DNA from: Trabulsiella odontotermitis
GTDB taxonomy: Bacteria; Pseudomonadota; Gammaproteobacteria; Enterobacterales; Enterobacteriaceae
Length of the DNA stretch: 64,000 bases
Assembly: GCF_001297775.1 (NCBI RefSeq)
Contig: NZ_LIFX01000001.1
Location: 124,001 to 188,000, forward strand
Direction: 5' to 3'
In this document: piece after piece, positions 30,573-38,614 of the stretch
Layout: each line of letters starts with the position of its first letter
Position numbering within the stretch: position 1 is the stretch's first letter
Program-made: the position numbers and the translations under genes
Notes under the pieces: generated by a model
The model's input: only the letters and a program-made list of their open reading frames with translations
What the model was told of the DNA's origin: nothing
Database searches by the model: none

Positions 30573-32225
30573 ATGTTCAACCAGAATCTACGCATCGATG
30601 AGCCAGAAATGCCGCCAGTGGAGGCCGAAGTCTGCTACGAAATCGATCCTTGCGAATTAAAACTGGATGAAATGATCGAAGCAGAACCCGAGCCGGAGAT
30701 GATCGAGGGGCTTCCCGCCTCTGATGCGTTAACCCCTGCCGATCGTTACCTTGAACTGTTTGAACGTGTGCAGTCGTCGCGGCTGTTTGCCGACAGCAAA
30801 ACTTTCCCCGACTGCGCACCAAAAATGGATCCGCTGGATATTCTGATCCGTTACCGGAAAGTCAGACGCCACCCGAGTTTCGATTTGCGTCAGTTTATTG
30901 AGAACCATTTCTGGTTACCGGAAACCCATGAGAACGAATACGTTTCCAATCCCGAGAACTCGCTGAAAGAGCACATCGACAGCCTGTGGCCGGTGCTGAC
31001 CCGCGAGCCGCAGGATCACATTCCCTGGTCGTCGCTGCTGCCGCTGCCGCAGTCGTATATTGTTCCCGGCGGGCGTTTTGGTGAAACCTACTACTGGGAC
31101 TCCTATTTCTCCATGCTGGGGCTGGCGGAAAGCGGTCGTGAGGATCTGCTGAAATGTATGGCGGACAATTTTGCCTGGATGATTGAGCGTTACGGCCACA
31201 TCCCCAACGGCAACCGCACCTACTATCTCAGCCGTTCGCAGCCACCGGTGTTTGCGCTGATGGTGGAGCTGTTTGAGGAAGATGGCGTGCGTGGCGCGCG
31301 TCGTTATCTCGATCATCTGAAACTGGAGTATCAGTTCTGGATGGATGGCGCCGAGTCGCTTCTACCCAATCAGGCCTATCGCCACGTGGTGCGTATGCCG
31401 GACGGTTCGCTGCTCAACCGCTACTGGGATGACCGCGACACGCCGCGTGATGAATCCTGGCTGGAAGACGTCGAAACCGCCAGACATTCCGGTCGCCCGC
31501 CGAACGAAGTCTATCGGGATTTGCGCGCCGGGGCGGCATCCGGCTGGGACTATTCCTCGCGCTGGTTGCGGGATATCACCCGCCTGGCGAGCATCCGGAC
31601 TACCCAGTTCGTTCCCATCGATTTAAACGCCTTTCTGTTCAAACTGGAAAACACGATTGCCAATATTTCCGGTTTAAAAGGCGAGCATGAAACCGAAGCG
31701 CTGTTTCGTCAGAAAGCGACCCAGCGCCGCGACGCGGTGACCCGCTACCTGTGGGATGACGAGAGCGGCTGTTTTCGCGATTACGACTGGCGACGCGAGC
31801 AGCAGGCACTGTTTTCCGCGGCCAGCATTGTGACGCTCTACGTTGGCCTGGCGACTCATGAACAGGCTGACCGGCTGGGCGATGCAATTCGTGCGCGGTT
31901 GCTGACGCCCGGCGGCATCATGGCGACGGAATACGAAAGCGGCGAGCAGTGGGACGCCCCCAACGGCTGGGCGCCGCTGCAGTGGATGGCGGTGCAGGGC
32001 TTCAAAATGTACGGTCAGGACTCGCTTGGCGACGAGATAGCCCAGAGCTGGCTGCAAACGGTGAACATGTTTTATAAAACGCACCACAAGCTTATTGAGA
32101 AATACCATATCGCGACCGGCACGCCGCGCGAAGGGGGCGGGGGTGAGTACCCGTTACAGGATGGTTTCGGCTGGACGAACGGCGTCGTTCGTCGTCTGAT
32201 TGGCCTGTATGGCGAGCCGATTTAA
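30573..32225 (+). CDS. treF: Cytoplasmic trehalase TreF
   Basis: 550-residue GH37 enzyme that hydrolyses cytoplasmic trehalose to glucose. Both trehalase signatures are present: [15 protein letters not shown] and [12 protein letters not shown]. There is no signal peptide, which separates it from the periplasmic TreA; the acidic N-terminal extension (about residues 1-60) is typical of TreF. The start has GGAGG about eleven bases upstream. In K-12 the arsenic operon and the acid-fitness island separate gor from treF; here they are adjacent. Confidence 0.96.
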   Translation: MFNQNLRIDEPEMPPVEAEVCYEIDPCELKLDEMIEAEPEPEMIEGLPASDALTPADRYLELFERVQSSRLFADSKTFPDCAPKMDPLDILIRYRKVRRHPSFDLRQFIENHFWLPETHENEYVSNPENSLKEHIDSLWPVLTREPQDHIPWSSLLPLPQSYIVPGGRFGETYYWDSYFSMLGLAESGREDLLKCMADNFAWMIERYGHIPNGNRTYYLSRSQPPVFALMVELFEEDGVRGARRYLDHLKLEYQFWMDGAESLLPNQAYRHVVRMPDGSLLNRYWDDRDTPRDESWLEDVETARHSGRPPNEVYRDLRAGAASGWDYSSRWLRDITRLASIRTTQFVPIDLNAFLFKLENTIANISGLKGEHETEALFRQKATQRRDAVTRYLWDDESGCFRDYDWRREQQALFSAASIVTLYVGLATHEQADRLGDAIRARLLTPGGIMATEYESGEQWDAPNGWAPLQWMAVQGFKMYGQDSLGDEIAQSWLQTVNMFYKTHHKLIEKYHIATGTPREGGGGEYPLQDGFGWTNGVVRRLIGLYGEPI

Positions 32226-32259
32226 CGCACACCGGCGGTGAAGTCGCCGCCGGAATTTG

Positions 32260-33849
32260 CTAGCGGATCTGATCGTAAATCGCCTGCTGGATATCCAGCC
32301 ATTTTTTGTTCTGCTCATTCGGCTGCGACAGCATGCGCTGTTCCGCCAGTTCCAGTTCATGGTGCTGGCGCGTGATCACCGGCGGCCTTGAGCAGAATGT
32401 TTGCAGATAGCTTTTGCGCATCATCGTCAGCTTCTGTCCGTTAGCCATTGAGTGGCTGATATTGTTGATAAAACGGCGGCAGGGTTTTGGCTCGTCCATC
32501 AGCATCCGGTAGCGCAGCAGCAACTCCAGCACTTCATCATTCTTGATGGCCATCGCCTGCTCGGTCCAGGAGAGCTCCCAGTTCATGCCGCCCTGCAGGA
32601 AAAGCTGCGCCACTTTCACGTCGTTGCGATCGATAGCCGAATGCAGGCTGAATGCATCCCAGGTGACGCCCAGGCTGGAAAGCCTTTCGCGAGGTGACTG
32701 CTCTTCCAGCTCAGTGGACGCCAGCGCTTCGGCAGTGGGGACGCGGGGAATCGGTCGCTGCGCCACTTCGGAACTAAAAATCCAGATCGCCCCGCCGAGG
32801 ATCGCCAGCACCATCACCCCGACCGCGCCCCACAGCACGCCGGAAATCAGCTGCTCGCGCTCTTCCGGGGTGCGTTTCGCATGCCTGCCATGGCCTTCAA
32901 TGTTGTCGCTCACGAACGTTGTATCACCACCGGCTTCTTTATCCCGCTCGATGGCCTGTTCCCAGAACTCTTTTAACGCAGCGTCATCCACGATCATGTA
33001 AGTGGACGGGTTGACGCCGGTTTTCTTCTGCTCGAACGCGCGCTGAACAGGCCCGGCAATCTGCTGGCTGTAGCTGTCGAGCAACGCCAGTTCGGCAGAA
33101 GAGAGGGGGCGCCCGCTGATCACCGCGTTGCGAAGCTGTCGGCAATGTTCGAGAAACGCCTGCAGCGTAATGCGCGGATCGACCAGATAGCTCAGCGAGG
33201 TGGCGGAATGGAAAATCGTCGAGTAGTGCCGCGCAAACTCTTTTTTATCAACCAGCAACAGCGCCAGTTCGCTGAACATCATCCCGCTGAGAATATCGCC
33301 GGAGTTGCCCAGCGTCAGCCAGCGACGCACGCTATCAGCGCCAAACTGAAGCTTCAGATGATTGGTGAGCTGCAACGTATCGGGCCACGCCTGCGACACC
33401 AGCGCTTTGATGGTCAGCTCCAGCGCCCGTAACTGCCGCTGCGCCTGAATTTGCAGATCCTCGCCCGACTCGCCCACTTTGGTGTCATAGCGCAGCCGTG
33501 GCTGTTTCGCCTTGACCGCTTCCAGGGTACTGAGAAAACGTAGCGCCGCAATACGCTGATTTTCGTGCACGTTTTGCCCGCGCTCGTATTGCGGCACCGT
33601 CTGTTGCAAATGGCGAAGCTGGAGAGTGAATTCGCTCATTTCGGCGTCATTCAGATGCAGCCGTTTCGCGACGTTCGTCCATCCCCCCAGATTCAGACGC
33701 GCCTGTTCCAGTTGTTCCAGAAACCAGCGCGGATCTTTTCCTTCTGCCACATAAATTTTGAGCAACTGAAGCACGTCTACGGATGCATGACGAATTATCG
33801 ACAGACTGTGTTCAAATTGTTCAAACATCTGATTCGAAGCTGTTTGCAT
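32260..33849 (-). CDS. Membrane protein with degenerate HEPN-like motif and ankyrin-like C-terminus, unknown function
   Basis: I do not recognise a characterised homologue; it recalls the STY4199-type HEPN proteins annotated in Salmonella and relatives (memory, unverified). From the ATG at 33849 it has 529 residues: a helical N-terminal part (1-235), an LRN-type HEPN-like motif LRNAVISG (239-246) in which Ser245 stands where active HEPN RNases have His, a charged linker, one membrane helix (about 335-358), and an ankyrin-like segment (about 400-450, SLHSAIDRNDVKVAQLFL). The frame extends to a GTG at 34005, which would add another hydrophobic helix. The ATG at 33849 has a much better ribosome site (AAGGA, six-base spacing). 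It is convergent with treF. No partner gene is evident. Confidence 0.75.
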   Translation of the reverse strand: MQTASNQMFEQFEHSLSIIRHASVDVLQLLKIYVAEGKDPRWFLEQLEQARLNLGGWTNVAKRLHLNDAEMSEFTLQLRHLQQTVPQYERGQNVHENQRIAALRFLSTLEAVKAKQPRLRYDTKVGESGEDLQIQAQRQLRALELTIKALVSQAWPDTLQLTNHLKLQFGADSVRRWLTLGNSGDILSGMMFSELALLLVDKKEFARHYSTIFHSATSLSYLVDPRITLQAFLEHCRQLRNAVISGRPLSSAELALLDSYSQQIAGPVQRAFEQKKTGVNPSTYMIVDDAALKEFWEQAIERDKEAGGDTTFVSDNIEGHGRHAKRTPEEREQLISGVLWGAVGVMVLAILGGAIWIFSSEVAQRPIPRVPTAEALASTELEEQSPRERLSSLGVTWDAFSLHSAIDRNDVKVAQLFLQGGMNWELSWTEQAMAIKNDEVLELLLRYRMLMDEPKPCRRFINNISHSMANGQKLTMMRKSYLQTFCSRPPVITRQHHELELAEQRMLSQPNEQNKKWLDIQQAIYDQIR

Positions 33850-34037
33850 CTCTCTCTTCCTTAACGCACCATCAAGTGAAGAATCTGCCTGATTTAACTT
33901 AAAGTTTTCTTTTTTATTTTCGTCATTTACAAGATATACCAGAATATATCCAGCAACCGTGATCACTATATGAACCAGGAGCGAAAGCAGCGATCCAGCT
34001 ACCACTTTCTTTCAGTTTTGCGTTTTGGGAAGGGAGA

Positions 34038-34068
34038 GAAAAAGCCCGGTTTTCGGATGAAAACCGGG
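34038..34068 (-). terminator. Rho-independent terminator after the SDR gene
   Basis: Perfect ten-pair stem between 34045-34054 and 34059-34068 (CCCGGTTTTC / GAAAACCGGG) with a four-base loop. On the minus strand it is followed by CTTTTTCTC. It starts nine bases after the stop codon of the oxidoreductase gene at 34077. Confidence 0.88.
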
Positions 34069-34076
34069 GATGTTGC

Positions 34077-34835
34077 TTATAAAAACATACCGCCGGACAC
34101 TTCTACACGCTGCGCCGTCATCCAGCCCAGTTCATCGCTGAGTAGCGCGGCAATCGCATTACCAATATCGTCCGGCAACCCGACGCGTCCGAGCGCCGTT
34201 TGCGACGCAACAAACTGATTCATTTGTTCATTGTCGCGGACGCGGCCGCCACTAAAATCGGTCGCGATAGCCCCCGGCGCGATGACATTCACGGAAATCC
34301 CGCGCGCGGCAAGTTCTTTCGCCTGATAGCGCGTCAGCACTTCTATCGCCCCTTTCATTGCCGCGTACGCCCCGGATCCCGGCAGCGTAAAGCGCGCCAG
34401 CCCGGTGGAAACATTCAGAATGCGTCCGCCGTCTTTCAGCAACGGCAACAGGCGCTGTGTCAGGAAAAAAGGCCCTTTGAAATGGATATTCATCAACTCA
34501 TCAAACTGTGCTTCGCTGGTATCGGCAAACGGCGTGTTCAGGCCGATCCCGGCGTTGTTGACTAAATAATCAAAGGTGTCGCGATTCCAGATTTGCTTAA
34601 GGTGCTGCTGAATCTCCTGCACAAACGCCGGGAAGTGTACCGTTTCGCCGACGTTGAGCTGCAATGCCACCGCTTTCACTCCCGTTTGTTCAATTTCCTG
34701 CACAACCTGTTGTGCTGCCTGAACGTTACTGTTGTAAGTGAAAATAATATGGATCCCTTTCGCTGCCAGCTTCAGCACCGCGTTTTTCCCCAGGCCGCGA
34801 CTGCCGCCTGTCACTAAAGCAATACGTTGTGTCAT
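34077..34835 (-). CDS. SDR family oxidoreductase
   Basis: 252-residue classical short-chain dehydrogenase/reductase. The cofactor motif TGGSRGLG is at residues 9-16, NNAG at 93-96, and the catalytic triad residues are Ser143, Tyr157 and Lys161 (YAAMK). The segment PGAIATDFSGG follows as in the family. The substrate cannot be read from sequence; FabG-like carbonyl reduction is the general reaction. It is divergent from a LysR-type regulator with about 118 bases between the starts, a layout that often means direct regulation. It is absent from this place in K-12, where yhjB lies beside yhjC. Confidence 0.88.
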   Translation of the reverse strand: MTQRIALVTGGSRGLGKNAVLKLAAKGIHIIFTYNSNVQAAQQVVQEIEQTGVKAVALQLNVGETVHFPAFVQEIQQHLKQIWNRDTFDYLVNNAGIGLNTPFADTSEAQFDELMNIHFKGPFFLTQRLLPLLKDGGRILNVSTGLARFTLPGSGAYAAMKGAIEVLTRYQAKELAARGISVNVIAPGAIATDFSGGRVRDNEQMNQFVASQTALGRVGLPDDIGNAIAALLSDELGWMTAQRVEVSGGMFL

Positions 34836-34903
34836 AAGAACCTCATCTCCGCTGTGGTAAACCTGAGAAAAGAGCTTATTAGGTGCGATTAAAACAATAA
34901 ATG

Positions 34904-34921
34904 TAGTAAATTACGCTTTAC
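34904..34921. promoter_or_regulatory. Palindrome in the SDR / LysR divergent promoter region
   Basis: Perfect six-base arms AGTAAA and TTTACT separated by six bases, in the 118-base divergent region, 33 bases before the regulator's ATG. The position suits autoregulation by a LysR-type protein. The core reads T-N12-A, not the standard T-N11-A, so assignment to this regulator is only a suggestion. Confidence 0.4.
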
Positions 34922-34953
34922 TGTTTCACACACATCAACAATCGGTTTTGGAT

Positions 34954-35853
34954 ATGGATAAAATTCACGCAATGCAGTTATTTATTCGTGTCGCGGAACT
35001 GGAAAGTTTTTCTCGCGCCGCCGATACCCTCGGGCTTCCGAAAGGTAGCGTATCGCGCCAGATTCAGGCGCTGGAAAATCATCTCGGCACCCGGTTGCTC
35101 CATCGCACCACACGACGCGTACAACTGACGCAGGACGGCATGGTCTATTACGAGCGGGCCAAAGACGTGCTCAGCAATCTGGATGAGCTGGACGGCATGT
35201 TCCAGCACGATCCCACCAGTATCAGCGGCAAGTTGCGGGTCGATATGCCCGTTGGCGTGGCGCGGAATCTGGTGATCCCCCGCCTGCCCACCTTCCTGCA
35301 GCAATACCCCGGCATTGAACTGGAGCTCAGCAGCAGCGATCGACTGGTGGATGTTATTCGGGAAGGATTCGACTGCGTGGTGCGCGTGGGAACGCTGAAA
35401 GATTCCGGATTAATCGCGCGTCCGTTAGGGAAACTTTCGATTATTAACTGCGCCAGCCCGCAATATCTGGCGCGTTTTGGTTACCCGGAAACGCTTGATG
35501 ATCTGGCCGGTCACGCGCTGGTGCATTATGCGGTGAATCTCGGCGTGCGTCCGCCGGGGTTTGAGGTGATGCTCGATAACGCCACGCGCTGGATTAAGAC
35601 CGGCGGCGTCCTGACCGTCAACAGCACCGAAACGTACCACGCGGCGTGTCTGGCGGGGCTGGGGATTATTCAGGTGCCGCGCGTCGGCGTTCGTGAAGCG
35701 CTGCGCAGCGGTAAGCTGGTGGAAATCCTGCCGCAGTACCGTGCGGAGCCGATGCCGGTCTCGCTGATTTACCCTCATCGCCGCAATCTTTCCCGCCGCG
35801 TGCATCTGTTTATGGAATGGCTGACTGGTGTGATGAAAGCCTATGTCGATTAA
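34954..35853 (+). CDS. yhjC: LysR-type transcriptional regulator, YhjC (RcdB)-like
   Basis: 299-residue regulator with an N-terminal winged helix-turn-helix (about residues 1-60; FSRAADTLGLPKGSVSRQIQALE) and a C-terminal effector-binding domain. Length, start (MDKIHAMQLFI) and position before yhjD match K-12 YhjC, but identity appears moderate, so it could be a close paralogue. In K-12 YhjC has been linked to csgD control. The TTG at 34948 was passed over for the ATG six bases further on. It probably controls itself and the divergent oxidoreductase gene. Confidence 0.8.
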   Translation: MDKIHAMQLFIRVAELESFSRAADTLGLPKGSVSRQIQALENHLGTRLLHRTTRRVQLTQDGMVYYERAKDVLSNLDELDGMFQHDPTSISGKLRVDMPVGVARNLVIPRLPTFLQQYPGIELELSSSDRLVDVIREGFDCVVRVGTLKDSGLIARPLGKLSIINCASPQYLARFGYPETLDDLAGHALVHYAVNLGVRPPGFEVMLDNATRWIKTGGVLTVNSTETYHAACLAGLGIIQVPRVGVREALRSGKLVEILPQYRAEPMPVSLIYPHRRNLSRRVHLFMEWLTGVMKAYVD

Positions 35854-35911
35854 CATTGAGCGGTACGCGCTATACTTTTTTATTTGATACAAAGAAAGGA
35901 ATAACAGCCTG

Positions 35912-36940
35912 ATGACGCCGGAAAACGACGACAAGCGCCCCATTGAGGATCTGGAATACGATCCCGTCAGGAAAATGGACCCACACGAGAAACCCGCCGC
36001 CGGGGTAATCAATACCGCCAACAAGGCGCTGAAAAAAGCCACCGGGACGGCCACCGTCATTCAGCGCCAGCCGGTGATTGCCCATCTGCTGCGCGCCGCT
36101 GAGCGCTTCAACGACCGCATGGGAAACCAGTTCGGAGCCGCCATTACCTACTTCTCATTTTTGTCGATGATCCCCATCCTGATGGTCTCGTTCGCCGCCG
36201 GGGGGTTTATTCTCGCCTCACACCCGACGCTGTTACAGGATATCTTCGACAAAATCCTGCAAAACGTCAGCGACCCGACGCTGGCTGCCACGCTGAAAAG
36301 CACAATCAATACCGCCGTTCAGCAGCGCACCACCGTCGGGATCGTCGGGCTGTTGATTGCGCTCTATTCCGGCATCAACTGGATGGGCAACCTGCGTGAA
36401 GCGATCCGCGCGCAGTCGCGCGACGTCTGGGAACGTACGCCGCAGGACCAGGAGAAAATCTGGGTCAAATACTTCCGTGATTTCGTGTCGTTGATTGGCC
36501 TGCTGGTGGCGCTGATCGTTACGCTGTCGATCACCTCGGTGTCAGGCTCTGCGCAGCAGATGATTATCTCCGCACTTTATCTCGACAGCATCGAATGGCT
36601 GAAACCGGCCTGGCGGCTGGTGGGTCTGGCGATTTCGATTTTCGCCAACTATCTGCTGTTTTTCTGGATTTTCTGGCGCCTTCCACGCCACCGCCCGCGC
36701 CGAAAAGCGCTGATTCGCGGGACGTTGATTGCGGCCATCGGGTTTGAGGTGATCAAAATCATCATGACCTGGACGCTGCCGTCGCTGGTGAAATCCCCGT
36801 CCGGTGCGGCGTTTGGCTCAGTACTCGGACTGATGGCATTCTTCTATTTCTTCGCCCGCCTGACGCTGTTCTGCGCCGCCTGGATTGCCACCGCCGAGTA
36901 TAAAGACGATCCACGCATGCCGGGGAAAACGCACCGTTAA
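35912..36940 (+). CDS. yhjD: Inner-membrane protein YhjD (YihY/BrkB family)
   Basis: 342-residue membrane protein with a charged cytoplasmic N-terminus (about 1-60) and about six helices from residue 75 (GAAITYFSFLSMIPILMV onward). In E. coli a point mutation in yhjD allows growth with only lipid IVA, so a role in lipid or envelope transport is suspected, but its normal function is not established. Ribosome site AAAGGAA lies about a dozen bases before the ATG. A large stem-loop follows the stop. Confidence 0.9.
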   Translation: MTPENDDKRPIEDLEYDPVRKMDPHEKPAAGVINTANKALKKATGTATVIQRQPVIAHLLRAAERFNDRMGNQFGAAITYFSFLSMIPILMVSFAAGGFILASHPTLLQDIFDKILQNVSDPTLAATLKSTINTAVQQRTTVGIVGLLIALYSGINWMGNLREAIRAQSRDVWERTPQDQEKIWVKYFRDFVSLIGLLVALIVTLSITSVSGSAQQMIISALYLDSIEWLKPAWRLVGLAISIFANYLLFFWIFWRLPRHRPRRKALIRGTLIAAIGFEVIKIIMTWTLPSLVKSPSGAAFGSVLGLMAFFYFFARLTLFCAAWIATAEYKDDPRMPGKTHR

Positions 36941-36948
36941 CCCGCGTA

Positions 36949-36982
36949 CAGGGCTGAAGAGAAACGGAAAACTTCAGCCCTG
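36949..36982 (+). terminator. Stem-loop after yhjD, possible terminator
   Basis: Perfect eleven-pair stem CAGGGCTGAAG / CTTCAGCCCTG with a twelve-base loop, nine bases after the yhjD stop. There is no T-run after it, so it may be a 3'-end stabiliser or Rho-assisted end, not an intrinsic terminator. The rest of the 275-base gap to yhjE is AT-rich and holds a small palindrome ATTTCA-N6-TGAAAT at 37070-37087. Confidence 0.5.
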
Positions 36983-37215
36983 CGCATCATTTCAGCATTT
37001 AAATCCAGTCGTTAACTTTTATTTAACCAATTTCTGGTTTTATCCACTAAGTTTGTATTTGTGTGAAGCATTTCATAGACGTGAAATAGCAGGGGTAAAA
37101 ATTATCCGCTTTTTGGTTGCTTTATGAACTATCTGGCAACCCACCGCAGATTGAAATGTCACTTTTGCTGTGTCTAATATGGTCGTTCGTTCGCCAAAAA
37201 ATAAGAAAATATTAT

Positions 37216-38538
37216 ATGCAAGCAACCGCCACAACACTCGATAACGAACACGCCATCGCCCCCGTCAACTCGCGTAACAAGGTCGTCGTTGCGTCGCTCA
37301 TTGGTACCGCCATTGAGTTCTTCGACTTCTATATTTACGCCACGGCGGCAGTGATTGTTTTCCCGCATATCTTCTTCCCGCAGGGCGATCCCGCCGCCGC
37401 CACGCTACAGTCGCTGGCGACCTTCGCCATCGCGTTTGTCGCGCGTCCGATTGGCTCCGCGCTGTTTGGTCACTTCGGCGACCGCGTTGGCCGTAAGGTG
37501 ACGCTGGTGGCGTCGCTGCTGACGATGGGGATTTCAACCGTGGTGATCGGCCTGCTGCCCGGTTATGAAACCATTGGGTTGATGGCGCCGTTGCTGCTGG
37601 CGCTGGCGCGTTTTGGTCAGGGGCTCGGTCTTGGCGGTGAGTGGGGCGGTGCGGCGCTGCTGGCGACGGAGAACGCGCCACCCCGTAAACGCGCGCTGTA
37701 CGGCTCGTTCCCGCAACTCGGCGCGCCGATTGGTTTCTTCTTTGCCAACGGCACGTTCCTGCTGCTGTCGTGGCTGCTGACCGATGAACAGTTCATGAGC
37801 TGGGGCTGGCGCGTGCCGTTTATCTTCTCCGCCGTGCTGGTGATTATCGGCCTTTACGTTCGCGTTTCTCTGCACGAAACACCGGTGTTCGCCAAAATCG
37901 CCGCGGCGAAAAAACAGGTGAAAGTGCCGCTGGGTACGCTGCTGAGTAAGCATCTGCGGGTGACCATTCTCGGCACTTTCATCATGCTGGCGACCTATAC
38001 GCTGTTCTATATCATGACCGTTTATTCAATGACCTACAGCACCGCCGCCGTGCCGCACGGTCTTGGGCTGCCGCGTAATGAAGTGCTGTGGATGCTGATG
38101 ATGGCGGTGATTGGTTTCGGCGTGATGGTACCGGTCGCGGGCCTGCTGGCTGACCGCTTTGGCCGCCGAGCCAGCATGGTCATCATTACGTCGCTGATCA
38201 TCGTCTTTGCCCTGTTCCTGTTCCAGCCGCTGCTGGGCTCCGGGAACCCGGCGCTGATTTTCGCTTTTCTGCTGCTGGGGCTGAGTCTGATGGGGCTGAC
38301 CTTTGGTCCGATGGGCGCGCTGCTGCCGGAGCTGTTCCCGACCGAAGTGCGCTACACCGGCGCGTCGTTTTCCTATAACGTGGCGTCGATTCTGGGTGCG
38401 TCGGTCGCGCCGTATATCGCCGCGTGGTTACAGGGCACTTACGGGCTGTTTTACGTCGGTATTTATCTGGCGACGATGGCAGCACTGACGCTGATTGCGC
38501 TGCTGCTGACCCACGAAACGAAGCATCAGTCGCTGTAA
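37216..38538 (+). CDS. yhjE: MFS transporter YhjE (metabolite:H+ symporter family)
   Basis: 440-residue, twelve-helix transporter of the MHS subfamily (ProP/ShiA-like), substrate unknown. The MFS loop motif FGHFGDRVGRKVTL lies after helix 2 and is repeated in the second half as LLADRFGRRASM. The frame opens at 37117, but the ATG at 37216 gives MQATATTLD, as in K-12 YhjE. The ribosome site (AAGAAA) is weak. A REP-type palindrome separates it from the convergent yhjG. Confidence 0.92.
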   Translation: MQATATTLDNEHAIAPVNSRNKVVVASLIGTAIEFFDFYIYATAAVIVFPHIFFPQGDPAAATLQSLATFAIAFVARPIGSALFGHFGDRVGRKVTLVASLLTMGISTVVIGLLPGYETIGLMAPLLLALARFGQGLGLGGEWGGAALLATENAPPRKRALYGSFPQLGAPIGFFFANGTFLLLSWLLTDEQFMSWGWRVPFIFSAVLVIIGLYVRVSLHETPVFAKIAAAKKQVKVPLGTLLSKHLRVTILGTFIMLATYTLFYIMTVYSMTYSTAAVPHGLGLPRNEVLWMLMMAVIGFGVMVPVAGLLADRFGRRASMVIITSLIIVFALFLFQPLLGSGNPALIFAFLLLGLSLMGLTFGPMGALLPELFPTEVRYTGASFSYNVASILGASVAPYIAAWLQGTYGLFYVGIYLATMAALTLIALLLTHETKHQSL

Positions 38539-38540
38539 AC

Positions 38541-38606
38541 ACTTTATCCGGCCTGCAAAACTGCCCGAACCGTAGGCCGGATAAGCGCCAGCGCCATCCG
38601 GCGTTA
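38541..38606. repeat. Paired REP-like palindromes (BIME-type)
   Basis: Two inverse copies of the REP core: TTATCCGGCCTGC (38544-38556) and GTAGGCCGGATAA (38572-38584). The second continues into GCCATCCGGCG, which can fold back on it (to 38603). It fills the gap between the convergent yhjE and yhjG stops, like the REP after zntA. Confidence 0.8.
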
Positions 38607-38614
38607 CGATCGAA

